64,000 bases of DNA from Bacteroides sp. 519 (GCF_010500955.1 NZ_QVMJ01000003.1:245542-309541); one strand, 5' to 3'. Shown: positions 27,307 through 36,457, counted from the stretch's first letter. Made by a program: numbers and translations. Notes: generated by a model not told the origin, from the sequence alone.

Positions 27307-28341
27307 TTAAAATGTTAATATTGCTTTGATTACTTCGTTTCTTTTAATGGCTTCAAAAGCTTCATGTATTTCGTTTATTCTGAAGCGATGAGATATAAAA
27401 TCTGATGCTGATAATTTACCTTCGCGTACCCACTTCGACAAGGTTGCCATAGCAGTTCTTTCTTCCGATCGGGTAGGCCACTGGTGCATGTAAAGGTTAA
27501 AGTTGTAAGGGGCTTTTGTTAAATCAAGTTGTGGGCTTTTGGTCATTACACCATACACACATATATCGCCTGCCATTTTTAGCAGAGATAATCCTGTATT
27601 TACAATAGATTCCAATCCAACTGCATCTATAACAGTATCGTACGAACGGTTGGTTTGACGAATAAATTCTTCGCATTCCACTTCCTTAGATGTATAGGTA
27701 TTATCAGCACCCATTTTTTTAGCTATCACAAGCTTTTCGGGATTCTGGTCTACGATATCTATCTGCCCTAAACCAAATAGTTTTCCTAATTTAACAAAGC
27801 TAAGTCCAACCGGACCCGACCCAAATACCAAAACTTTCTTGCTGGGCATTAAATGAAAATCGTTGAATGCACCAAGAATTTCGCGCCAGGTACAAGCTAT
27901 AACTGCTTCTTCGGGCTGAATATCCTGTGGTACTCGGTTCTGAATTTCGAAACTGTCCCAGCAACCTTGTTCGGGAGTTGCAAGTCCTTCTTCTTTTAGC
28001 ACATCGAAGTCGTTAACTACTACATATTCGCTAAAACCACCCCATGCACTGTGCAAACCTTCTTCTTGAAACGAAGATATCAGTCCGCCGATTACACGAT
28101 CGCCCACTGCAAAGTTTTTTACCTTATTTCCTATTTCTACTACAATGCCAACATTTTCGTGCCCCAAAGCTATCGGATAGTTTTCTTGTTTGGGAAAAGT
28201 GCCTGTAATCAGTTTCCTGTCTGTAGCATTGCAAAAAGCCATCATCTCGGTTTTTACTAATGCTTGATAAGGCGATAATACAGGTGTTTTCACTTCTTTA
28301 ATTTCGATTGTTCCTGGTTTTGTTACAATTACACTTTTCAT
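27307..28341 (-). CDS. Zinc-dependent alcohol (polyol) dehydrogenase
   Basis: The 344-residue medium-chain dehydrogenase has the catalytic zinc ligands in MAFCNATDRKLI and GHENVGIV, a Rossmann motif VLVFGSGPVGLSFVKLG, and DIVDQNPEKL setting NAD preference by its Asp. The four-cysteine structural zinc loop of classical ADHs is absent, as in some sorbitol/threonine dehydrogenase relatives. It probably oxidises a sugar alcohol or sugar to a keto compound that the neighbouring kinase and aldolase then process. Substrate unproven. It lies 11 bp before deoC. Confidence 0.85.
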   Translation of the reverse strand: MKSVIVTKPGTIEIKEVKTPVLSPYQALVKTEMMAFCNATDRKLITGTFPKQENYPIALGHENVGIVVEIGNKVKNFAVGDRVIGGLISSFQEEGLHSAWGGFSEYVVVNDFDVLKEEGLATPEQGCWDSFEIQNRVPQDIQPEEAVIACTWREILGAFNDFHLMPSKKVLVFGSGPVGLSFVKLGKLFGLGQIDIVDQNPEKLVIAKKMGADNTYTSKEVECEEFIRQTNRSYDTVIDAVGLESIVNTGLSLLKMAGDICVYGVMTKSPQLDLTKAPYNFNLYMHQWPTRSEERTAMATLSKWVREGKLSASDFISHRFRINEIHEAFEAIKRNEVIKAILTF

Positions 28342-28364
28342 TTTGGGTTGTCAGATTGAATTAT

Positions 28365-29888
28365 TCATAATTTAAGTTCTGCAATTTCTTTATATACTCC
28401 GTTTAAAGCAAAATAAGTATGGTCAAACACAGACATCAGGCTTTTGTATTTTTCCACATTTTTGGCAATAGGCGTTACTGTTTTTTCGATACGGATAAAA
28501 CGGTCGATAATGCTGAAATCTTTAAATAGTCCCGACCCGATTCCAGCAAGTACAGCTGCCCCCATCGAAGTAGCTTCTTCCAAATAGTTGGGTATTTTTA
28601 TTTCAGCTTCGTAAATATCAGCCATCATTTGCTGCCAAATAGGATTTTTAGCACCTCCACCAATAACGGTAATGGTGTTGATAGGTATATGATTGCGGAA
28701 AATATTTACTATATATCCTAAATTCAATGTGATTCCCTCCATTACTGCACGTAGCATATCACTATGTTTATGGTTAACAGTTAAACCAACAAATGCACCT
28801 TTTGCGTCTACATTCCAACGAGGACTACGTTCTCCCATCAGATAGGGAAGGAACAACAATTTATTTGCACCTAAAGGTGATTTTCTTATTTGCTCGTCTA
28901 TCAGTTCATATACATCTTTCCCTGTTAATTTAGCTTGTTGTAATTCATCTTTGCATAGCTGGTTTACCATCCACAAATAAGATGCTCCGGCGGTTTGCAT
29001 GGTTCCCGAAGGATGCAACATGCCGGGTACCACGTGTGCCCAGTTCATCGTTCTTCTTTGGTTATCTACAATAGGTTTATCTACTGTTAGTGCTACCCAC
29101 GAAGATGAACCGAGATAGTTATAGGTAGACCCCGGAGAAATACAACCAACTCCCACTCCTGCACAACTGCCGTCACCACCTCCACAAATAACAGGGGTGC
29201 CTGCCCGAAGTCCTGTTTCTTTGGCTGCTTCACTTATTACTTCTCCAATAACATCGACAGAGGAACGTACTTCGGGAAAAAGAGACATGCTTAAACCGGC
29301 TTTCTCAATAATTTCTTCACTCCATTGCCATGTATTCAGGTCATAGGCATTTGTTCCCGAAGCATCAGAGGGGTCAGTTGCTATTGTACCGCAAAGACGG
29401 AAATTGATATAGTCTTTTGCGTTCAGCATTTTATCTGTTTTTGCAAATATGTCGGGTTCATTCTCTCGTATCCACATCAGTTTTTCTATCGAATAAGATG
29501 CGCTGATACGATGCCCTGTTATTCTATAAAAATGATTTACATCTATTTTTTCTGCAAGAAATTCTTCTTCCTTTATTGAGCGTTGGTCACAGTATAGCAA
29601 ATGGTTACGAAGTGGGTTTCCTTTTTTATCTACACAAAGACAGCCCATCATCTGACCACTGAGGGCTATTCCGGCAATATCATTTGCCGAAACGTTTTTC
29701 AGTAGTACCTGTGTAGTTTCCACGATTGCTTTCCACCAATCGAGAGGATTCTGTTCGGCACGATTCCCCTCCATATAATAAGTAGGGTATGTTGCTACAC
29801 AAGAAGAAACTAGTGTGCCATCTTCGTCGAACAGGGTTGCTTTATTGCCGCTTGTCCCTAAATCGTGCGCGATAATATATTTAGCCAT
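28365..29888 (-). CDS. FGGY-family carbohydrate kinase
   Basis: This 507-residue kinase resembles xylulokinases. The ATPase-fold phosphate-1 loop is at the start (IIAHDLGTSGNKATLFDEDG), the hinge ALSGQMMGCLCVD and catalytic base region YCDQRS follow, and ITVIGGGAKNPIWQQMMADIY is the C-terminal signature. It phosphorylates a ketose or polyol. A transporter pair upstream, and a dehydrogenase and aldolase downstream, place it in an uptake-oxidation-phosphorylation-cleavage route. Confidence 0.88.
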   Translation of the reverse strand: MAKYIIAHDLGTSGNKATLFDEDGTLVSSCVATYPTYYMEGNRAEQNPLDWWKAIVETTQVLLKNVSANDIAGIALSGQMMGCLCVDKKGNPLRNHLLYCDQRSIKEEEFLAEKIDVNHFYRITGHRISASYSIEKLMWIRENEPDIFAKTDKMLNAKDYINFRLCGTIATDPSDASGTNAYDLNTWQWSEEIIEKAGLSMSLFPEVRSSVDVIGEVISEAAKETGLRAGTPVICGGGDGSCAGVGVGCISPGSTYNYLGSSSWVALTVDKPIVDNQRRTMNWAHVVPGMLHPSGTMQTAGASYLWMVNQLCKDELQQAKLTGKDVYELIDEQIRKSPLGANKLLFLPYLMGERSPRWNVDAKGAFVGLTVNHKHSDMLRAVMEGITLNLGYIVNIFRNHIPINTITVIGGGAKNPIWQQMMADIYEAEIKIPNYLEEATSMGAAVLAGIGSGLFKDFSIIDRFIRIEKTVTPIAKNVEKYKSLMSVFDHTYFALNGVYKEIAELKL

Positions 29889-29898
29889 CTCTATTTTA

Positions 29899-30378
29899 TT
29901 ATAAAATTGCGTTTGTATATCCGGTCAATCCAACTAAAACACCTCCGGTGATTCCTCCAAGAATGATTACCACCCATCGGGGTATCATTTCCACAATCAA
30001 GCCTTTTCGGGTTCCTTTTGGCGCGCACAATGTATCGGCAAATACAAAACCCATTGCAATGGCAAATCCCATATCTACCCATGGCGCACTACCTCTTGCT
30101 CCTTGATGAATAAGTCCGAATTGCATCGGCAGGTTTTCGATATCTGTTAATAAACTTGTCGAAAAACCGTATCCAGGTAACTTGTGGTTTACAATCCAGA
30201 ATGTGCCTATTATCAGAGCCGCAGCTACAAAACCGCCTTTCGCTCCCATATCTTTTACCAGTTTGGGCCAGCACATTAATACTGCAAATGTAACGGCAAA
30301 CGCACCGAAGATGCTGGTAATAATCCCAGCATGGTACATGCCCAAAAAATCATTGTATGTATTTAACCATTCGTTCAT
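29899..30378 (-). CDS. Membrane transporter subunit (Lin0368-like), second of pair
   Basis: The start at 30378 (MNEWLNTYNDFLGMYHAG) gives 159 residues with about four membrane helices. The frame is open further upstream, but those codons overlap the preceding gene out of frame. It resembles the small membrane proteins known as the Lin0368 family of putative glycerol-transporter subunits, sharing GGFVAAALIIGTFWIVNH with the preceding gene (GGWLAAALIIGIMWYMNH). So the pair are paralogues and probably form one heteromeric carrier. It lies 10 bp before the kinase gene. Confidence 0.7.
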   Translation of the reverse strand: MNEWLNTYNDFLGMYHAGIITSIFGAFAVTFAVLMCWPKLVKDMGAKGGFVAAALIIGTFWIVNHKLPGYGFSTSLLTDIENLPMQFGLIHQGARGSAPWVDMGFAIAMGFVFADTLCAPKGTRKGLIVEMIPRWVVIILGGITGGVLVGLTGYTNAIL

Positions 30379-30755
30379 ACTGCATCCTCCTTTGCTGAAC
30401 GTGTTTGACATGAACGAATAACCCAGACTGCAATTCCTGCCAATGCACCACCAGTCAAGCAACAAAGCAATGTAGGTACAGCCAAAAAGAAAGCCGACAA
30501 ATCGCCTTGGAAACGAACAATGCCCCATGCAATTCCGGCAGCACCAATACACCAACCCTGATCAAGCCATATCTTACCTTGAGGATTGAGAATTGCTCCA
30601 TGATAATGATTCATGTACCACATAATGCCAATAATTAGTGCAGCTGCAAGCCACCCACCCATCAGCCCATAAGTTTTCCAGAGTTCGGGCCAGATGCCAA
30701 ATGAGAAACCTCCGCATATTGCAGAGCCACAGAATGTTGATAAATATTTTTTCAT
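30375..30755 (-). CDS. Membrane transporter subunit (Lin0368-like), first of pair
   Basis: The 126-residue integral membrane protein has three to four hydrophobic segments and the motif LMGGWLAAALIIGIMWYMNH. It overlaps the next gene by 4 bp (ATGA), so the two are made together. It is much smaller than a standard permease, consistent with a two-component small carrier. A role in taking up a polyol or sugar is inferred from the family name and from the kinase downstream. Confidence 0.7.
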   Translation of the reverse strand: MKKYLSTFCGSAICGGFSFGIWPELWKTYGLMGGWLAAALIIGIMWYMNHYHGAILNPQGKIWLDQGWCIGAAGIAWGIVRFQGDLSAFFLAVPTLLCCLTGGALAGIAVWVIRSCQTRSAKEDAV

Positions 30756-30769
30756 GATATGATCGTGTT

Positions 30770-31852
30770 TTATTTTAAAGATAGTTTAGCAAGCGTAAAA
30801 GGTTTGTCGTGTTTTGTATTTACCTTATCGGGCCCCGTTACAATATCGAAACAAGATACAATAAGCATTCCATTCCAAACAATAGGCTCGCCCGGCTGAT
30901 CTAATCCACCGTTACTACCATCGCAATCGGGGCTTTGAGCTATACGCTGTATTTTACCGTTTTTGTTGATACATGCAACTGCATTTTCCGAGAAATCGGC
31001 TACCCATATATTTCCATCGTCGTCCATGCAAATACCATCCGTTGTACGGAGTTGTGTAAGGTCTTGCGCCCATACATCATTGCTAATAACCTCTCCGTTT
31101 TTGTTCATGCTGATTTTATGAATGGCTCCGTCGCCGAAATTGCCAACATACAGATTGCCTTCTCTATCGAAAACAAGTCCATCAAGACCATATTGCACTT
31201 CTTTATTCTGAGTAACAACGGTTGTTAACAAATTCTTATCATTCTGTGTATTGGTTACCTGTATATCTTTGTCATTCATATCAAAACAATATACCCCGCT
31301 AACTAACAAACCAGAAGACACCTTGATGTTGGTAAGAGAACTTTGAGTGACATACAATTTACCATTTCGTATGCGTATTCCATTAGGATGTTCCATACCT
31401 GTAGCTACTTCAATAGTTTCTTTTACATTATTATCATGGTCGAATTTTATGCGCAATATCCGTCCTTTGTCTTTCGCTTTTTCCGCACCACTCCAAGCTT
31501 GATTGTCGCAGATAAAGAGATCTCCTTCATCATTGAAAGCAATACCCATAGGAGCCGCCCAGCCAGTTTCGAGCAAAACAGGAACATCAAACCATTTGCT
31601 CACATTTCGGTTCTTATCGATTCGGACAATGCATGCAGGTTGCAACAGGTCGGCAAAATTCGGGCAAGCCAAAATCAAATCACCGTTTGGCGCTATTGCC
31701 ATCCCATCGGGGGTGGGGCAATAATGGGGTAACTCAACAAATAATTCACTTTTTTGAGGCAAAAGCTCAGTATTAGAACTCTTATTTGCTAGATTGCAGC
31801 TGTACAACCCCAATACTAAAAAGATAAATAAAGGATAAATGCTTATTTTCAT
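30770..31852 (-). CDS. SMP-30/gluconolactonase-like lipoprotein
   Basis: From the ATG at 31852 this is a 360-residue lipoprotein (FIFLVLGLYSC). The six-bladed propeller has SMP-30 type blades: PDGMAIAPNGDLILAC, PMGIAFNDEGDLFICDN, EHPNGIRIRNGKLYV, YGLDGLVFDREGNLYVGN and TDGICMDDDGNIWVAD. Acidic and Asn residues in those blades could bind the catalytic metal of lactonases. As the first gene of the operon, anchored outside the cytoplasm, it may hydrolyse a sugar lactone or simply bind ligand. The open frame extends to 32041, but the lipoprotein signal settles the start. Confidence 0.8.
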   Translation of the reverse strand: MKISIYPLFIFLVLGLYSCNLANKSSNTELLPQKSELFVELPHYCPTPDGMAIAPNGDLILACPNFADLLQPACIVRIDKNRNVSKWFDVPVLLETGWAAPMGIAFNDEGDLFICDNQAWSGAEKAKDKGRILRIKFDHDNNVKETIEVATGMEHPNGIRIRNGKLYVTQSSLTNIKVSSGLLVSGVYCFDMNDKDIQVTNTQNDKNLLTTVVTQNKEVQYGLDGLVFDREGNLYVGNFGDGAIHKISMNKNGEVISNDVWAQDLTQLRTTDGICMDDDGNIWVADFSENAVACINKNGKIQRIAQSPDCDGSNGGLDQPGEPIVWNGMLIVSCFDIVTGPDKVNTKHDKPFTLAKLSLK

Positions 31853-31973
31853 AACATCAGTTTTATGTGATTGATGCCCTTCGAGGCTTTTCAACCTTAA
31901 AATTATACAGAAAAGAATGGGCGTTTGTACAGTATCCAGACAAAAGAGCACACTTGTGCTAAAAAGTACTTTC

Positions 31974-32006
31974 TTGGCAGGAATACATACTTTTGTATTA
32001 TCTTTG
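31974..32006 (+). promoter_or_regulatory. Bacteroides-type promoter for LRR lipoprotein gene
   Basis: TTG (31974-31976) and TATCTTTG (31999-32006) are 22 bp apart, close to the TTTG/TAnnTTTG pattern, and lie 40 bp before the ATG at 32046. Spacing is slightly long. Divergent from the sugar operon. Confidence 0.5.
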
Positions 32007-32045
32007 CACACACGAACTGCGATTAAATATAATAAGAACATATAT

Positions 32046-33158
32046 ATGACAGCCAGAAAGAAATCTCACATTCTACTATTAATCATTGCTATTATTTGCA
32101 CAACATCTTGTGGAACAAAAAGGGCAGGAAACATTAATGCGCAATCGGTTGTGGTTGAATACACCTTCTATACAGATACAATTGTTAAAGACACCATTGA
32201 AGAGGTTGAAGAGTGTATTGAACTTATAAGCATCGAACCTGTAACGTTATGCCGGGAAACAGATAGTCTTGCCTTGGTAGACATCTACATTGCTAACCCA
32301 CAAAGCAGAAAACACCTGAAAAACTGGAACAGCTATATGCCTTTAGACCAATGGGAATTTGTTACCCTATCAGAGGAAACCGATGAAAACGGCGAATACC
32401 GGGTGAATGGTCTTTATATAATGGAAGCAGAGCTAAACACAATACCCTTAACCAATTTCCTATTATCGAAGTTAGAATATCTGTATCTGATAGGCAATAA
32501 TATTGCGCATCTACCCAAAGAGATCTGCGACTTGAGCGAGTTAAAAGATTTAGCTGTGGGAAGCAATCAACTAAAAGCTCTCCCTCAGGATATTGGTAAC
32601 CTTACAAAATTAACTGAATTAAGTTTTGGAATTAATAAGGTAAAACGATTGCCGGATAGCTTTGTTTTACTGAAAAACCTAACAAAATTGATAGCTGATA
32701 ATAATCTGCTAGAAGAATTGCCAAGCGATTTTGGACTGTTAGAGAACTTGACCTTTGTAAATTTGCATCACAACAAATTAGTAACTCTACCTGATATCAG
32801 CAATCTAAAGAAACTTGAGCATCTGTATGTCGAGAATAATCTGTTAGAATCACTGCCCACAAGTATTGGAGATCTACACAACTTACAACAATTTTGTGCA
32901 GACAACAATCAATTAACAGTGATACCCGAAGGTATTGGCAATTTAAAGCAACTACAATGGTTAACTCTTAGGAAAAACAAATTAACCACCATACCTGCAA
33001 GTATTGGAAACTTAAAGAAGTTAGAATTCTTGCTTTTGGATGAGAACAGACTGAGTGGAGCTCTCCCGGAAGGAATTCTTAAGATAAACAATCTTGTTAT
33101 TTACCCACAGCGCGATGAAAAAGGAAATCAAATAGAAAATCCTTTTTCGAATTTGTAA
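32046..33158 (+). CDS. Leucine-rich-repeat lipoprotein
   Basis: The start at 32046 (MTARKKSHILLLIIAIICTTSC) gives a 370-residue lipoprotein. The frame is open upstream to 31917 but with no signal. After about 120 residues of unknown structure there are about nine tandem LRRs of 23 residues, with the pattern LPxxIGNLxxLxxLxxxxNxL (for example LPQDIGNLTKLTEL, LPTSIGDLHNLQQF, IPASIGNLKKLEFL). This spacing is of the bacterial/plant-like intracellular type. LRR lipoproteins generally bind proteins at the cell surface. It stands alone between divergent and convergent neighbours and ends in a shared terminator. Confidence 0.85.
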   Translation: MTARKKSHILLLIIAIICTTSCGTKRAGNINAQSVVVEYTFYTDTIVKDTIEEVEECIELISIEPVTLCRETDSLALVDIYIANPQSRKHLKNWNSYMPLDQWEFVTLSEETDENGEYRVNGLYIMEAELNTIPLTNFLLSKLEYLYLIGNNIAHLPKEICDLSELKDLAVGSNQLKALPQDIGNLTKLTELSFGINKVKRLPDSFVLLKNLTKLIADNNLLEELPSDFGLLENLTFVNLHHNKLVTLPDISNLKKLEHLYVENNLLESLPTSIGDLHNLQQFCADNNQLTVIPEGIGNLKQLQWLTLRKNKLTTIPASIGNLKKLEFLLLDENRLSGALPEGILKINNLVIYPQRDEKGNQIENPFSNL

Positions 33159-33166
33159 TTGCGCTA

Positions 33167-33202
33167 AAAAGAGGTATCCCACAATGGGATAGCCTCTTTA
33201 TT
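33167..33202. terminator. Bidirectional rho-independent terminator
   Basis: AAAGAGGTATCCCA pairs with TGGGATAGCCTCTTT around a short loop, with A- and T-runs on the two sides. It serves the convergent LRR (plus) and crystallin-like (minus) genes. Confidence 0.75.
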
Positions 33203-33207
33203 AAGTA

Positions 33208-33924
33208 TCAAAATGAATTTTTTACTCCATACATTACATTCACGGATGAAATCCTATTATCCCAATTTTTTTTCTTAAGACCAAGAAAACCGGTTCTATA
33301 TGTATAATTCTTAAGATTAGGAATGTTTTTTATGGGAGAACTCCCCCACTGGGTAATGACATCAAAAGATAAACTTTTCCCTTTATGGTTCTCGTTTTGA
33401 TAAAAAACGACAGTTATGTTTCCGACATAACTTTCCATCTTCACTGAGCTTGCCTTGTCGTTCAAATAAGAACCTGTCAGGTTATTATATATTGTTAGTG
33501 AAGGTGCACGCCATACATTGGTGATAGAACGGGTTGCACCTGTATAATTTGCATTCTCATACAACACTATTTTACAGGCATTTGAATAACTTCTTGTACT
33601 AATATCAACAGTGCTATCAGCTTTCAACTCTTTGATGCTCCTAAAAATTTCTTGGTTGGCATAATAAGAAACACTTTCATCTGCATTTATGTGAGTAACC
33701 AACTCAGGCTCATTATCCATCTCATTAATTAATTTTTCCATTTCTACATCTTCAAACACGACTGTTGAATCAGAGTTAAAACGATATTTTACAGAGTGAG
33801 CAATTCCATTGTACTGAAAATCTAATATTTGATACTCTTCATTCACTGCAGGAATTGATTCAGTAATTTCATTAGAGCATGCTAATGAGAAAAAAGGAAA
33901 TAGAATAAGAATAATTTTTTTCAT
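33208..33924 (-). CDS. Lipoprotein with beta/gamma-crystallin-like domain
   Basis: The 238-residue protein has a lipoprotein signal (ILILFPFFSLAC). Its C-terminal half, from about residue 125, reads like two Greek-key motifs: CKIVLYENANYTGATRSI with NDKASSVKMES, then ITVVFYQNENHKGKSLSF with WDNRISSVNVMYG. The aromatic-xx-xx-F/Y-x-G and (N/D)xx(S)SS patterns are those of beta/gamma-crystallins, many of which bind calcium. The N-terminal half has no recognised domain. No partner genes are evident. Confidence 0.75.
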   Translation of the reverse strand: MKKIILILFPFFSLACSNEITESIPAVNEEYQILDFQYNGIAHSVKYRFNSDSTVVFEDVEMEKLINEMDNEPELVTHINADESVSYYANQEIFRSIKELKADSTVDISTRSYSNACKIVLYENANYTGATRSITNVWRAPSLTIYNNLTGSYLNDKASSVKMESYVGNITVVFYQNENHKGKSLSFDVITQWGSSPIKNIPNLKNYTYRTGFLGLKKKNWDNRISSVNVMYGVKNSF

Positions 33925-34064
33925 CGTATCTTTTAATTTGTATTAAACATTGATGCGAAATTAAAAATTAATTTCAAATCATCAAAAAAATCATCAAAAA
34001 AAACGTCAAATATAACACAGAAACAGAATAAGTGTTGAATTTAGACAGAAAGATACAAGGTGTA

Positions 34065-34667
34065 TCAATACTCTACACTCACCAAAGTTATATCAAATAT
34101 AAGTGTTGAATAAGCAGGGATACTACCATAATCAGAAGTTCCATACCCACTTTGATAAGGTATATATACTTCCCACCGCGCACCTGGATACATCCTTTGA
34201 AGAGCTTCTCGAAATCCATTCCGCAATCCACTCTCATTAATAAAGAAATCAGTTGCAGTGTCAAAACTAGGATCTGGATCGTCTCCACTGAAATTTGAGT
34301 CAAAAGCTCCTACTTCTTTCCACAATCGGGTATAGTATTTTTCTTTTGAAAGACCAAATATAGCCTCATCAATAAGGATACCACGATAATAGGCTTTTGC
34401 AGTACTGGTCAAGAAAGGCCTTTGCTGACTTTTATCTCCTTCTTCTATCACCTTATAAAATATCTTCACCCTTTGATCTCTACTATCCGGAAAACATTGT
34501 AACTCACCCAAAGGATTTGCATCAAACACCTGCTGCAACGAATCCACAAAAGCTTCATTACGCGCCTTCCAATCGTGATATTTGTCAACCTCCTCTGTTT
34601 CGTCGCAAGCAACGAAAGCTACAACCATCAACAGTACTAAAGGTAATAAATAGATTTTTCTTTTCAT
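34065..34667 (-). CDS. FKBP-like peptidyl-prolyl isomerase lipoprotein
   Basis: The 200-residue lipoprotein (LVLLMVVAFVAC) ends in an FKBP-type fold: VKIFYKVIEEGD at the start of the domain, TAKAYYRGILIDEAIF, then GFREALQRMYPGARWEVYIPYQSGYG and IPAYSTLIFDITLVSV. Some active-site aromatic positions differ from classical FKBPs, so it may act mainly as a chaperone. It follows glyS by 10 bp and is probably cotranscribed. Confidence 0.82.
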   Translation of the reverse strand: MKRKIYLLPLVLLMVVAFVACDETEEVDKYHDWKARNEAFVDSLQQVFDANPLGELQCFPDSRDQRVKIFYKVIEEGDKSQQRPFLTSTAKAYYRGILIDEAIFGLSKEKYYTRLWKEVGAFDSNFSGDDPDPSFDTATDFFINESGLRNGFREALQRMYPGARWEVYIPYQSGYGTSDYGSIPAYSTLIFDITLVSVEY

Positions 34668-34677
34668 AATAAGGTTT

Positions 34678-36219
34678 TTACATTAAAGTCTTTAATAAAC
34701 TGGCAATGCTTACTCTGTCGGCTATAATACCGCTGAGGTCGGCTATTGCTACACGCTCCTGTTGCATTGTATCGCGGTTACGGAGTGTTACACTATTATC
34801 TTCCAGCGTTTGATGATCTACAGTTACACAGTAAGGAGTACCAATGGCATCCTGACGACGGTAACGTTTACCAATACTGTCCTTTTCATCGTATTGACAA
34901 TGGAACTGGAACTTAAGAGAGTCGATAATTTCGCGGGCTTTCTCGGGTAATCCGTCTTTCTTCACCAAAGGCATAACTGCCAGTTTTACTGGTGCAAGCG
35001 GTGCAGGAAGTTTAAGTACAACACGCGATTCGCCGTTATCCAATGTTTCTTCGCAATACGAAGCAGCAAGTACACTTAAGAACATACGGTCTACCCCGAT
35101 ACTTGTTTCAACTACATACGGAACATACGATTCGTTTAGTTCGGTATCGAAGTATTTGATGTTTTTACCTGAGAATTTTTCGTGCTGACTTAAATCGAAG
35201 TCGGTACGCGAGTGAATACCTTCTACTTCTTTGAAACCAAAAGGCATCAGGAATTCAATATCGGTAGCAGCATTGGCATAATGAGCCAACTTATCATGAT
35301 CGTGATAACGGTAGCTGCCATCTCCAAAGCCCAGGGCTTTATGCCATTTCAAGCGAAGTTCTTTCCATTTGGCAAACCAGTCGAGTTCTGTTCCAGGACG
35401 TACAAAGAACTGCATCTCCATCTGTTCGAACTCGCGCATGCGGAAGATAAACTGACGGGCTACTATCTCGTTACGGAATGCTTTTCCTATTTGGGCAATA
35501 CCAAAAGGAATCTTCATACGACCGGTTTTCTGCACATTGAGGTAGTTAACAAATATACCTTGCGCTGTTTCCGGACGAAGATAAACCTTCATAGCACCAT
35601 CGGCAGTCGATCCCATTTCGGTAGAGAACATCAGGTTGAACTGGCGTACTTCTGTCCAGTTCTTAGTGCCGGATATAGGGCAAACTATTTCTTCATCTAC
35701 TATGATCTGGCGAAGTTCTTCCAAATCCGAATCGTTCAATGCTTTAGCAAAACGGGTATGCAGAGCATCTCTTTTGGCCTGAATATCGAGTACACGACCA
35801 TTGGTAGAACGGAATTGAGCTTCATCAAAAGCCTCACCAAATCTTTTTGCCGCTTTGGCTACTTCTTTGTTGGCTTTATCGTCGTACTTAGCCAACTGAT
35901 CTTCAATAAGAACATCGGCACGGTAGCGTTTTTTAGAATCTTTATTGTCAATCAACGGATCATTGAAAGCATCAACGTGCCCCGAAGCTTTCCAAATGGT
36001 TGGGTGCATAAATATAGCAGAGTCAATCCCTACAATATTTTCGTGCAGAAGTACCATACTGTCCCACCAATATTTCTTAATATTGTTTTTCAGTTCAACT
36101 CCCATCTGCCCATAATCGTACACAGCGCCCAAACCATCGTATATTTCGCTGGAAGGAAAAACAAAACCATACTCTTTGCTGTGTGATACCAATTTCTTGA
36201 AAACGTCTTCTTGTGCCAT
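34678..36219 (-). CDS. glyS: Glycyl-tRNA synthetase (alpha2 type)
   Basis: The 513-residue class II synthetase begins with KKLVSHSKEYGFVFPSSEIYDG and has motif 2 in RNEIVARQFIFRMREFEQMEM and motif 3 near SIGVDRMFLSVL. The C-terminal anticodon-binding domain starts near APVKLAVMPLV. This is the single-chain GlyRS used by Bacteroidetes, not the alpha2beta2 enzyme. Length is normal. The upstream gap holds a 9-bp-unit inverted repeat. Confidence 0.94.
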   Translation of the reverse strand: MAQEDVFKKLVSHSKEYGFVFPSSEIYDGLGAVYDYGQMGVELKNNIKKYWWDSMVLLHENIVGIDSAIFMHPTIWKASGHVDAFNDPLIDNKDSKKRYRADVLIEDQLAKYDDKANKEVAKAAKRFGEAFDEAQFRSTNGRVLDIQAKRDALHTRFAKALNDSDLEELRQIIVDEEIVCPISGTKNWTEVRQFNLMFSTEMGSTADGAMKVYLRPETAQGIFVNYLNVQKTGRMKIPFGIAQIGKAFRNEIVARQFIFRMREFEQMEMQFFVRPGTELDWFAKWKELRLKWHKALGFGDGSYRYHDHDKLAHYANAATDIEFLMPFGFKEVEGIHSRTDFDLSQHEKFSGKNIKYFDTELNESYVPYVVETSIGVDRMFLSVLAASYCEETLDNGESRVVLKLPAPLAPVKLAVMPLVKKDGLPEKAREIIDSLKFQFHCQYDEKDSIGKRYRRQDAIGTPYCVTVDHQTLEDNSVTLRNRDTMQQERVAIADLSGIIADRVSIASLLKTLM

Positions 36220-36230
36220 AAAATTAATGA

Positions 36231-36362
36231 GTTAATGCGGCAATATGCCAATGTGCCAATTAATTGGCTAATAATTATCTGATTAATGACTTTATTTCTT
36301 GAATTAAATATATAATGCGCAGCCATTGGCACATTGGCACATTGGCATATTACCACATTATT
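36231..36362. repeat. 9-bp-unit inverted repeat (ATGCCAATG)
   Basis: ATGCGGCA (36234-36241), a partial match to the octamer tip, precedes the left arm of AATATGCCAATGTGCCAATT units. The right arm (36322-36360) has CATTGGCAC/ATTGGCATA units. The element resembles that at 19099-19231. It occupies the first half of the 322-bp gap between glyS and the divergent topoisomerase gene. Confidence 0.78.
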
Positions 36363-36399
36363 ATCCTGCAAAGTAAATGCTTTTTTTCAATTTAATTCG

Positions 36400-36407
36400 T
36401 ATTTTTG
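36400..36407 (+). promoter_or_regulatory. Possible -7 box for topoisomerase gene
   Basis: TATTTTTG matches TAnnTTTG. No clear TTTG is found at the right distance upstream. A lone CTATATAG (36421-36428) follows, the only single copy of the array core that I noticed. Confidence 0.35.
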
Positions 36408-36457
36408 CCTTCACATCTTACTATATAGCTGTAAAAAACTTAATTTGTTGTTAAAAG

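Noticed and set aside
30379..30555. N-terminal extension of the second carrier subunit
   Set aside because: It is out of frame inside the first subunit; the ATGA overlap gives a natural start at 30378.
31853..32041. N-terminal extension of the SMP-30-like protein
   Set aside because: It overlaps the divergent promoter region and hides an evident lipoprotein signal beginning at 31852.
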